64,000 nt of DNA from Leeuwenhoekiella sp. (lineage in GTDB: Bacteria > Bacteroidota > Bacteroidia > Flavobacteriales > Flavobacteriaceae): positions 248,001 to 312,000 of the forward strand of contig PAPI01000004.1 in the NCBI GenBank assembly GCA_002708845.1, given 5' to 3'. The notes beneath the pieces were generated by a model. That model was not told the origin of the DNA, did not search any database, and saw only the letters and a list, made by a program, of their open reading frames with translations. The position numbers and the translations under genes are program-made. Within the stretch, counting starts at the first letter, position 1; each line of letters starts with the position of its first letter. Positions 43,902 to 51,741 of this stretch are shown here, one piece after another.

Positions 43902-44234
43902 ATGAGCACATTAAGAAACAAAGTACAGTTGATTGGAAACTTGGGTAATGATCCTGAAATCGTAAATCTGGAGTCGGGTAAAAAGCTGGCAAAATTCAGC
44001 ATCGCAACCAACGAAACCTACAAAAACAACAAAGGCGAGCGCGTCACAGACACGCAGTGGCATAATGTAGTAGCTTGGGGTAAAACGGCAGAGATCGTTG
44101 AAAACTACGTCACAAAAGGTAAAGAAATCGCTATAGAAGGGAAATTAACCTCTCGTTCGTACGAAACAAAGCAGGGCGAAAAACGCTATATTACCGAGAT
44201 TGTATGCGATGAGTTGTTGATGTTGAGTAAGTAA
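43902..44234 (+). CDS. ssb: Single-stranded DNA-binding protein
   Basis: A 110-aa OB-fold SSB. It shows the family start NKVQLIGNLGNDPEIVNLESGKKLAKFSIATNE and the core TQWHNVVAWGKTAEIVENYVTKGKEIAIEGKL. It lacks the usual disordered Gly/Pro-rich linker and the acidic DDDIPF-type tail, so it is a short SSB. Such short forms are often a second copy beside a full-length SSB elsewhere. It ends in a two-way terminator. Confidence 0.93.
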   Translation: MSTLRNKVQLIGNLGNDPEIVNLESGKKLAKFSIATNETYKNNKGERVTDTQWHNVVAWGKTAEIVENYVTKGKEIAIEGKLTSRSYETKQGEKRYITEIVCDELLMLSK

Positions 44235-44255
44235 ATGCAAAATCAATAGTAATAA

Positions 44256-44286
44256 AAAAGCTCCTCAAATTTTTTGAGGAGCTTTT
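44256..44286. terminator. Bidirectional terminator between ssb and the curlin gene
   Basis: AAAAGCTCCTCAAA / TTTGAGGAGCTTTT perfect 14-bp stem, 3-nt loop, with A- and T-runs on the two sides. Confidence 0.9.
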
Positions 44287-44305
44287 AAGTTTAAAAAGTC
44301 AAAAT

Positions 44306-45169
44306 TTAATTTTGTTGAAGAACAGTTGAGGTATTTGAATTACCAGTCTGCATTACAGTACTCATATGACCTAAACCGAATTGATCAACATCAGATACAT
44401 TTAAATCTCCTGACTGCATTACATTAGATACTAAACTTGACCCATACTGGTAATTGTCAGCTTGATTGAAATCACCATTTTGAGATACATAAGACTTGTT
44501 GTCCTCTCCACCTTGAAGTCTTTGCCAAACAAACGAAATGTTGTTGTCTCCAGTTTGAGATACTTCTACCAAGCCGTTATTACTGTCTTGCCAAGAAGTA
44601 GAATTATTACGATCACCTTCCTGAGTTACCATGGCGACATTGTTTCTTGAACTCCAGTATTGAAAAAGGTTAGAGTAGTTATTATTACCAAGCTGAGATA
44701 CATTTAAGTCGTGATCATAACCCCACTGCTGTGCATGGCTTGTGTTGTTATTTCCTTCCTGCGATATTTCAGCAAAACTGTTCCCTCCCAGGATATTCAT
44801 ATCCAGGAAACTGTTATTTGTGCTTCCTATTTGTGAGATCGTTGCACTATTAACCCCATTACCGTACTGACGTTGAACAGATATGTTGTCTGCCCCTTCC
44901 TGGTAGATGGTAGCATCACTTGAATTAGAAAAGGGTCCAAAAGGCCCAAAACCCTGTATTGATTGGCTGTAGTTATTTGATCCAATTTGATCAACTGTTG
45001 CCTCATTGGAATTACCAACTTGAGATAATTGAGAATTGTTAATTGTTCCTGTTTGTGTTACAGTACCTGTGTTCGAAGAACCGGTTTGTGTAACATTAGA
45101 ATTGTTTGTTTGGGCAAATGAAAATGTTCCAAATGCTAATGCCGAAAAGCACAAAATAATTTTTTTCAT
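44306..45169 (-). CDS. Curlin-repeat secreted amyloid-like protein
   Basis: A 287-aa protein with a signal peptide (MKKIILCFSALAFGTFSFAQ). The mature chain has about thirteen copies of a curlin-type repeat with core Q-x-G-x2-3-N, for example QTGSSN, QVGNSN, QIGSNN, QEGNNN, QTGDNN, QSGDLN, each in a frame of about 18-24 residues rich in N, Q, S and T. These repeats form the cross-beta spine of CsgA/CsgB fibres. No csgE, csgF or csgG export gene is nearby, so secretion must use genes elsewhere. A surface fibre or biofilm matrix role is inferred. Confidence 0.88.
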   Translation of the reverse strand: MKKIILCFSALAFGTFSFAQTNNSNVTQTGSSNTGTVTQTGTINNSQLSQVGNSNEATVDQIGSNNYSQSIQGFGPFGPFSNSSDATIYQEGADNISVQRQYGNGVNSATISQIGSTNNSFLDMNILGGNSFAEISQEGNNNTSHAQQWGYDHDLNVSQLGNNNYSNLFQYWSSRNNVAMVTQEGDRNNSTSWQDSNNGLVEVSQTGDNNISFVWQRLQGGEDNKSYVSQNGDFNQADNYQYGSSLVSNVMQSGDLNVSDVDQFGLGHMSTVMQTGNSNTSTVLQQN

Positions 45170-45528
45170 TGAAAAAGATTTGAAATTAATAATAAATAGA
45201 ATGGTTAATATTTAAATGTCTTTAAAAGAAGTTGTTAAGACTAGCTAATTTTAAAGCGAGGTTAAAATAGTATTGAAATTCTGTTAATGAAAAGTTAATA
45301 GGATTAATTCGTTATACGGGCAGGTTTAACCGATAAAATATTGATGCAAAATGTATTATTTAAAATTTTAACTGAATAATTCCAATTATAAGAATTGATT
45401 TTAAATTCTTTAATTAGAATGATTTAGAAAATATTTTACTTTGCTGAATACGCACAATGACAATAAAAAAGCAAAAAAAGATCCGTTTTAGCACCTAAAA
45501 CGGATCTTTTGAATTTCCTGAAATGGGT
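45170..45528. other. Gene-free stretch between the curlin gene and acs
   Basis: Very A+T-rich leader of the curlin gene. No clear -33/-7 pair was found. It holds the terminator at 45476-45510; nothing else recognisable. Confidence 0.5.
45476..45510 (-). terminator. Rho-independent terminator of acs
   Basis: AAAAGATCCGTTTTA / TAAAACGGATCTTTT perfect 15-bp stem with a 5-nt loop. The A-run on its left is the T-run for minus-strand transcription. Confidence 0.9.
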
Positions 45529-47439
45529 CTATTTAATAACGTTATCCATCACTTCCTGAACGACTTCAGGATTTAAAAGTGTGCTTGTGTCTCCCAGATT
45601 TGAGGTGTCATTAGAAGCTATTTTACGCAGAATACGACGCATGATTTTACCACTACGGGTTTTTGGAAGTCCATTTGTAAACTGAATTTTATCCAACTTG
45701 GCGATAGGCCCAATTCGATCTGAAATCAATTGATTGATCTCTTTACGCAGGTTGTCCTGATTACGACTTTCGCCGGTTTCTTTAAGAATCACATAACCAT
45801 ACAGTGCATTACCTTTCACCTCGTGTGGATATCCTACGATGGCACTTTCGGCTACTGCCGGATGCTCGTTAATCGCATCTTCAATAGGTGCTGTGCCCAG
45901 ATTGTGACCGCTAACGATGACTACATCATCTACACGGCCGGTAATACGATAATAACCTACACTATCGCGTAATGCTCCGTCTCCTGTAAAATACATATTT
46001 TTAAAGGCTGAAAAGTAGGTGTCTTTATACCGCTGATGATTGCCCCAAATAGTACGGGCCATTGACGGCCAGGGGAATTTGATACACAACCTGCCGTCAA
46101 CCTGATTGCCTTTGATTTCGTTACCTTCTTCATCCATCAATGCAGGCTGAATGCCGGGTAGCGGCAAAGTGGCAAAAGTTGGAATCGCAGGGGTGGAGTA
46201 GGGAATAGGTGAGATCATAATACCGCCGGTTTCGGTTTGCCACCAGGTATCAACAATCGGGCATTTTTTCTTTCCGATATTTTCGTCATACCAGTGCCAA
46301 GCTTCTTCATTAATGGGCTCGCCTACGGTACCCAATACTTTTAAGGAAGTCAGGTCGTATTTTTCTACGTGTTCCAGATTTTCTTTGGCTAGTGCTCTAA
46401 TTGCTGTTGGCGCGGTATAAAATTGGGTGACTTTATGTTTTTCTACAATCTCCCAGAAGCGGCCATAGTCGGGATAGCTGGGTACGCCTTCAAACATGAC
46501 TGTTGTGGCACCATTCGCCAGCGGACCGTAAACAATATAACTGTGACCGGTGATCCAGCCGATGTCTGCCGTACACCAGTACACATCGTCTTCCCGGTAT
46601 TGAAATACATTTTTAAAGGTAAACGCAGAGTATACCATATACCCGGCGGTGGTATGTACCATTCCTTTGGGCGTTCCGGTTGACCCCGAAGTGTATAAAA
46701 TAAACAGCGGATCTTCCGCATCCATAATTTCAGGAGCGCAGGTAGTTTCTGCCTTTTCCAGAAGTGGCTGTAACCATTGGTCACGGCCTTCTTTCATTTC
46801 AATTTCAGCATTGATGCGGTTTACAACCAAAACGGTTTCGACGCTGTCGCATTTTTTCAATCCCTCGTCAACAATTCCTTTTAAATCGATTGTCTTGCTA
46901 CCGCGAAAAGATCCGTCGCTGGTGATAACCAGTTTACAGTCAGAATCATTAATACGGGTTGCAAGCGCAGTAGACGAAAAACCTGCAAATACAACGGAAT
47001 GTATTGCGCCTATACGGGCACAAGCAAGGACTGAAACAGCCAGTTCGGGAATCATAGGTAAGTAGATGCAGACACGGTCTCCTTTTTTGACTCCTTGTGA
47101 TTTGAGCACATTGGCCATTTTAGCGACGCGTTCATGCAACTCGTTATAGCTGATGTGCTGTGCTTCTTCATCCGGATTGTTGGGCTCAAAAAGAATGGCT
47201 GTTTTGTCACCACGTGTACGCAGATGGCGGTCGATGCAATTTTCGGTAATGTTGAGTTTTGCTCCTTCAAACCATTTAAATTCGGGCTTCTCAAAGTCAT
47301 AGCTTAACACATTATCCCAGCGTTTGTGCCACATAAAGTGTTCTTCGGCAATTTCTTCCCAATAACTTTCAGGATTCCGCACCGATTTGCGATAGACTTG
47401 AAAATATTCTTCTAAATGTTTGATATGATAATTACTCAT
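45529..47439 (-). CDS. acs: Acetate--CoA ligase (AMP-forming acetyl-CoA synthetase)
   Basis: A 636-aa enzyme that converts acetate, ATP and CoA to acetyl-CoA. Adenylation motifs are present: YTSGSTGTPKGMVHTT (P-loop), WWQTETGG, YFTGDGALRD and the C-terminal catalytic Lys in RSGKIMRRIL, the site that is acetylated in other bacteria. The length is typical. It lies downstream of the ActP-like symporter and the VOC gene on the same strand, which fits import and activation of acetate. Confidence 0.97.
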   Translation of the reverse strand: MSNYHIKHLEEYFQVYRKSVRNPESYWEEIAEEHFMWHKRWDNVLSYDFEKPEFKWFEGAKLNITENCIDRHLRTRGDKTAILFEPNNPDEEAQHISYNELHERVAKMANVLKSQGVKKGDRVCIYLPMIPELAVSVLACARIGAIHSVVFAGFSSTALATRINDSDCKLVITSDGSFRGSKTIDLKGIVDEGLKKCDSVETVLVVNRINAEIEMKEGRDQWLQPLLEKAETTCAPEIMDAEDPLFILYTSGSTGTPKGMVHTTAGYMVYSAFTFKNVFQYREDDVYWCTADIGWITGHSYIVYGPLANGATTVMFEGVPSYPDYGRFWEIVEKHKVTQFYTAPTAIRALAKENLEHVEKYDLTSLKVLGTVGEPINEEAWHWYDENIGKKKCPIVDTWWQTETGGIMISPIPYSTPAIPTFATLPLPGIQPALMDEEGNEIKGNQVDGRLCIKFPWPSMARTIWGNHQRYKDTYFSAFKNMYFTGDGALRDSVGYYRITGRVDDVVIVSGHNLGTAPIEDAINEHPAVAESAIVGYPHEVKGNALYGYVILKETGESRNQDNLRKEINQLISDRIGPIAKLDKIQFTNGLPKTRSGKIMRRILRKIASNDTSNLGDTSTLLNPEVVQEVMDNVIK

Positions 47440-47569
47440 TCGATTTAATACTTGTAGTTATGACGCTTAAAATTACTAAAACGATATCGATTCTGTCTGA
47501 ACTTTTCTATCGACAATGTATTGATTTCATTAAATTTTTGCTAAAAAATGAAAATGGAATACAATCCAA

Positions 47570-47953
47570 TCAGAATGCTTCATTGACTTCAATCCAGTAG
47601 GCATCGGGATCCTGAAAATAAACCTGCCTAATTCCATCATCCCTGACGTAGTTTTTTGATGGCGTGTCTTTCCAATCCGAAAAAGCAATGCCTAAGCTTT
47701 CTATTTGGATGATAAATGCAGAAAGATCTGAAGTAGCGATAGCAAAATGAACGGCTTTATTGGTTTTGATTACTGCATCAGGCCTGGGAATCAGGTGCAA
47801 TTCTCTGCCTTCACCCAGCGATAACCAGCGTGTCTTCGAGTTAGAAGCGGTATTTTCCAGTTCCTCAAACTGAAATACGTTTTGATAAAAATCAACCGAG
47901 GCATTCACGTCTTTTACCGAAAGTGCAATGTGATTGAATTTGAAAGACGGCAT
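47570..47953 (-). CDS. VOC (glyoxalase/bleomycin-resistance) family protein
   Basis: A 127-aa single-module VOC protein: start FNHIALSVKDVNASVDFYQNVF, middle GEGRELHLIPRPD, end VRDDGIRQVYFQDPDAYWIEV. The metal-binding His, Glu and terminal Glu positions are kept. The activity (lactoylglutathione lyase or other) cannot be assigned. It sits 23 bp downstream of the symporter gene. Confidence 0.88.
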   Translation of the reverse strand: MPSFKFNHIALSVKDVNASVDFYQNVFQFEELENTASNSKTRWLSLGEGRELHLIPRPDAVIKTNKAVHFAIATSDLSAFIIQIESLGIAFSDWKDTPSKNYVRDDGIRQVYFQDPDAYWIEVNEAF

Positions 47954-47976
47954 TATTAAAATCTATTTTTCTAAAA

Positions 47977-49749
47977 TTAATGATCGTGTGCTTCCCCTGC
48001 ACCACTGGGGATACGTATGTTTTCTACAATATCCTGCACATCTTCAGGCGGTGCAGGCGTTAGTCTGGAAACAATAACCGAGATAACCACATTTACCGTC
48101 ATCGCTACGGTTCCAAAACCTTCAGGTGAGGTGCCAAACCACCATTCGGATGGAGGTAACGGATCTAGAACACCAATGAGACCGGTCTTAAACCGTATCA
48201 TATAAAACAGCATCAGGATGATCCCTACGATCATTCCGCTAATGGCGCCCTGGCGGTTCATACGTTTGTCAAAAATTCCCAATACAATTGCCGGAAAGAA
48301 CGAAGCAGCCGCGAGACCAAAAGCCAGTGCAACCACTGCGGCTACAAATCCCGGCGGATAAATCCCGAAAAGTCCTGCAACAACCACAGCAACAAAAATA
48401 CTGATACGTGCGGCCAGCAATTCGCCTTTGTCTGAAATATCCGGTTTTAATTGCTTTTTAATCAGGTCGTGAGATACCGAAGTCGAAATGACCAGTAACA
48501 AACCGGCAGCCGTGGATAAAGCTGCGGCGAGCCCACCAGCGGCGACTAAAGCAATCACCCAGGCGGGTAGTTGGGCGATTTCAGGATTGGCCAGTACCAT
48601 AATATCCCGGTCTACATAGAGTTCGTTGGTTTCCGAAGATGCATTGGAAATGATGCGTTCTCCGTTGGCGCCACGAGCATCTGTAAACTCCGGTTTTCCA
48701 GTGGTGGCTTCGCCGTTTACATATTGCACTTTTCCATCTTCATTTTTATCAGACCAGGCAATAAGGCCCATATTTTCCCAGTTTTTAAACCATTCGGGCA
48801 AGGAAGCATATTCCTGATTGCTTACCGTTTCAATTAAATTGGTACGCGCAAATACCGAAACCGCAGGGGCAGTGGTATACAAAATGGCAATAAGCAACAA
48901 GGCCCATCCGGCTGATTTACGGGCGTCTTTTACATTGGGTACGGTAAAAAAGCGAACAATCACGTGAGGTAGTCCGGCAGTACCGGCCATCAAGGCCAGG
49001 GTGATCGCAAAAACATCCCAGGTAGATTTGGTACCTTCGGTATATTCTTTAAAGCCCAGTTGCGTATGCAGGTTGTCTAGTTTCTGAAGAAGGTAGGTAC
49101 CATCTTCCACACGACCGCCCATCCCAATCTGTGGAATAATATTCCCGGTCATTTGTATCGAAATAAAAATCGCGGGTACCATAAAGGCAAAAATGAGCAC
49201 ACAGTATTGCGCAACCTGGGTATAGGTAATTCCTTTCATTCCGCCTAAAAAAGCAAATACCAGAACCACAGCCATCCCAATGATCACACCGGTAGTAATT
49301 TCAACCTGAAGGAACTGTGAAAAAACAATACCCACGCCGCGCATTTGCCCGGCCACATAGGTAAACGATACGATGAGGGCGCAGATCACGGCTACGGTAC
49401 GGGCGGTGTTGGAGTAATAACGGTCGCCGATAAAATCGGGTACGGTAAACTTTCCAAACTTACGCAGATAAGGCGCCAACAAAAGTGCAAGAAGTACATA
49501 ACCGCCGGTCCAACCCATCAAATATACCGAACCGTCGTAACCTGCAAAGGAAATAATACCGGCCATCGAGATAAACGAAGCCGCACTCATCCAGTCAGCT
49601 GCGGTTGCCATCCCATTGGCTAACGGGGAGACGCCGCCGCCGGCAACATAAAATTCTTTAGTAGAACCCGCACGGGCCCAGATTGCAATTCCAAAATAAA
49701 GCGCAAATGACAGGCCTACGAGTAGCCAGGTCCAGATTTGAACATCCAT
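47977..49749 (-). CDS. actP: Sodium:solute symporter, acetate (ActP-like)
   Basis: A 590-aa membrane protein of the SSS family with about 13-14 transmembrane helices. Core motifs include GGGVSPLANGMATAADWMSAASFI (first helices) and GTAGLPHVIVRFFTVPNVKDAR. A large extracytoplasmic loop (about residues 310-380) carries charged and Asn-rich sequence, as in ActP relatives. It starts 20 bp after the DUF4212 gene, the usual small subunit partner, and is followed by a VOC gene and acs, supporting acetate as the substrate. Confidence 0.92.
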   Translation of the reverse strand: MDVQIWTWLLVGLSFALYFGIAIWARAGSTKEFYVAGGGVSPLANGMATAADWMSAASFISMAGIISFAGYDGSVYLMGWTGGYVLLALLLAPYLRKFGKFTVPDFIGDRYYSNTARTVAVICALIVSFTYVAGQMRGVGIVFSQFLQVEITTGVIIGMAVVLVFAFLGGMKGITYTQVAQYCVLIFAFMVPAIFISIQMTGNIIPQIGMGGRVEDGTYLLQKLDNLHTQLGFKEYTEGTKSTWDVFAITLALMAGTAGLPHVIVRFFTVPNVKDARKSAGWALLLIAILYTTAPAVSVFARTNLIETVSNQEYASLPEWFKNWENMGLIAWSDKNEDGKVQYVNGEATTGKPEFTDARGANGERIISNASSETNELYVDRDIMVLANPEIAQLPAWVIALVAAGGLAAALSTAAGLLLVISTSVSHDLIKKQLKPDISDKGELLAARISIFVAVVVAGLFGIYPPGFVAAVVALAFGLAAASFFPAIVLGIFDKRMNRQGAISGMIVGIILMLFYMIRFKTGLIGVLDPLPPSEWWFGTSPEGFGTVAMTVNVVISVIVSRLTPAPPEDVQDIVENIRIPSGAGEAHDH

Positions 49750-49769
49750 AATAAGTTGATTGGTGTGGG

Positions 49770-50030
49770 TTATTTTTCGTTGTAGCCGTATTTCTTATCT
49801 AGTTTATTCATGAGCCGGATGTAGACAAAAATGAGAATCACAAACACATAGATACTGCCCTGCTGAGCAAACCAAAAGCCCAATTTAAAACCGCCCAAAC
49901 TATATCGATTGAGAAAGTCTTTAAAAAGTATGCCGCAACCAAAGGAAACTGCGAACCATATGATCAATAAAATGGTGAGGTATTTGATGTTTTCGCGCCA
50001 GTATTTACGGGCATTTTCAGGTATTGGCAT
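49770..50030 (-). CDS. DUF4212 small symporter subunit
   Basis: An 86-aa protein with two transmembrane helices (LTILLIIWFAVSFGCGILF and YVFVILIFVYIRLMNKL) and the conserved loop GGFKLGFWFAQQGS. It matches DUF4212, the small subunit always encoded directly before SSS-type acetate symporters. It probably assembles with the protein encoded next. Confidence 0.92.
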   Translation of the reverse strand: MPIPENARKYWRENIKYLTILLIIWFAVSFGCGILFKDFLNRYSLGGFKLGFWFAQQGSIYVFVILIFVYIRLMNKLDKKYGYNEK

Positions 50031-50117
50031 AAAATAAATGTTAATTTTTTACGAATATAAAGTATTATTAACAAGTGTGCTACTTGCACTTACAGGTTTT
50101 AATAAATCAAGACATAA

Positions 50118-50147
50118 AAAAACCCGATGCGAAGGCATCGGGTTTTT
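50118..50147 (-). terminator. Rho-independent terminator of the lipoprotein gene
   Basis: AAAAACCCGATGC-GAAG-GCATCGGGTTTTT perfect 13-bp stem with tetraloop, between 50030 and 50168. Confidence 0.9.
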
Positions 50148-50167
50148 AATTGGATTGTAAAAATGGT

Positions 50168-50707
50168 TTAGATTGCGTCAACAGTAACCTTTACATCTGC
50201 AGTTACACGCACGGTGAATGTAACCGGAGCATCAGAAACGGTTCCAGAAGCAGAAAGTGTTGCTGTCGCACCACTTCTTAAGTCTGCTTCAAACGCATCT
50301 ACTAAAGCCTGGTCTACTTCAATTTCGTAGACTGTTCCATCAGCAGCGGCAGTCGTTAAATTAACAGAAGCACTATCTCCTGCAGAAAACCAGGGATACG
50401 TACTGCTCGCAGCAGTAAAACTACCAGACGCAATAACATCTTCAGTACCGCTCACACTAAGAATCTTATAGGTTAGTTTAGTGATTTGTAAATCTTCTAT
50501 TCTATCAAGATTGTCCTGTACTTGCTCATTATCTATGCTGATTGAAGCGCTTTCGGAAAAAGTGGTTTTTCCATCTGCAACGGTAATTACTAAATCTTTG
50601 GTAATTGTAGTATCAACATCGATCTCTGTTAATTCATCTACAGCATCACAGGAAATTGCTGTTACTACAACAGTAAGTAGGAAAAAAAAGGTTTTAATTG
50701 TTTTCAT
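50168..50707 (-). CDS. Secreted lipoprotein of unknown function
   Basis: A 179-aa lipoprotein with signal KTIKTFFFLLTVVVTAISC (Cys20). The start is the ATG at 50707; the longer frame is not signal-like. The mature chain is rich in T, S, A, D and V and predicted to be mostly beta (VITVADGKTTFSESASISID, ATATLSASGTVSDAPVTFTV). No domain is recognised. It is a single-gene unit with its own terminator. Confidence 0.75.
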   Translation of the reverse strand: MKTIKTFFFLLTVVVTAISCDAVDELTEIDVDTTITKDLVITVADGKTTFSESASISIDNEQVQDNLDRIEDLQITKLTYKILSVSGTEDVIASGSFTAASSTYPWFSAGDSASVNLTTAAADGTVYEIEVDQALVDAFEADLRSGATATLSASGTVSDAPVTFTVRVTADVKVTVDAI

Positions 50708-50838
50708 AAAATTTGGGTTGTTAAATTCGTTAACAAAAATAGCGCATTGGTGCTTTCGTACAAATTTTAAATTCAAAAAGGGGGAAAATCACCTCATTTT
50801 TAACGTTATCTGCTTAAAAACAGGCATTTATTGCAGAA

Positions 50839-51741
50839 TTAGAAGTAGATTTCTTGAGCTAACCTATAAGTATTTGCGTGTGCTTCAATAATTATTTTAG
50901 TATCTGGGGAATAGCCGCCGCCCATACTTACCTGAACGGGGATTTCGCTTTCGCGAAAGCAACTTAGGGCAAAACGATCACGTTCCTTGCATCCAGCAAC
51001 GGTGCACGAAAGTCTACCAAGCTTATCGGTTTCTAAAATATCGACGCCGCTTAGGTAAAAAATAAAGTCTGGCTTTACCTGATCAATTAATCGGGGTAAG
51101 GTTTCTTTCAGCTTTGCTAAATAATAATCGTTACCGCTTTTATCGGGAATGGAAATATCGAGATCTGAAACTTCCTTCTTAAACGGATAATTACCTGCGC
51201 CGTGCATACTAAAGGTAAACACCGAATCATCTCTCTGAAAAATTTCAGCCGTACCGTTACCCTGATGCACATCAAGGTCTACGATTAAAATCTGCTTGGC
51301 TAATCCCTTTAATTGAAGGTAGCGCGCACCAATCGCTTGATCGTTAAACAGGCAAAAAGCTTCGCCGTGATCAGAATACGCGTGATGCGTACCACCGGCG
51401 ATATTAAAACTTATACCGTTCTCTAAGGCGTAATGACAACCTAAAATAGTACCCTGCGCGATAATTTGTTCGCGGTCAACCAATTCTTGCGAAAGCGGAA
51501 AACCAATTTTACGCGCCGCTCTGCGCTCAATAGTAAGTGCCTTAAGGTTGGTAACGTATTCGGGTGTATGAACAGCCGTGATGTATTTCTCCTCAGGAAA
51601 ACCGGGTTCGTAGAAATTCGCTTCGGTGCAGGTACCCTCGTGCAGCAGCTGTTTGGGAAGGAGCTCGTATTTTTCCATCGGGAAACGGTGTCCTTCAGGA
51701 AGTGGATGTTTATAGATGGGGTGGTATGCGATTTTAAGCAT
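50839..51741 (-). CDS. Histone deacetylase-family (acetoin utilisation-like) hydrolase
   Basis: A 300-aa zinc hydrolase of the HDAC superfamily. Catalytic and metal residues are seen in AGGTHHAYSDHG, VDLDVHQGNG and SGVDILETDKLG, and the Gly-rich loop is SMGGGYS. Bacterial members deacetylate polyamines or other acetyl-amines. Its start overlaps the tex stop by 8 bp, so the two are translationally coupled. The 14-bp palindrome is read in frame here as CFRES. Confidence 0.9.
   Translation of the reverse strand: MLKIAYHPIYKHPLPEGHRFPMEKYELLPKQLLHEGTCTEANFYEPGFPEEKYITAVHTPEYVTNLKALTIERRAARKIGFPLSQELVDREQIIAQGTILGCHYALENGISFNIAGGTHHAYSDHGEAFCLFNDQAIGARYLQLKGLAKQILIVDLDVHQGNGTAEIFQRDDSVFTFSMHGAGNYPFKKEVSDLDISIPDKSGNDYYLAKLKETLPRLIDQVKPDFIFYLSGVDILETDKLGRLSCTVAGCKERDRFALSCFRESEIPVQVSMGGGYSPDTKIIIEAHANTYRLAQEIYF
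50947..50960. repeat. 14-bp palindrome GCTTTCGCGAAAGC, copy 2
   Basis: Identical to 3096-3109 and inside the coding region of the HDAC-like gene, where it reads CFRES on the minus strand. Confidence 0.7.

Noticed and set aside
44306-45169. CRISPR-like or tandem DNA repeat array
   Set aside because: The repetition is at protein level (curlin repeats) with divergent codons and no constant spacer length.
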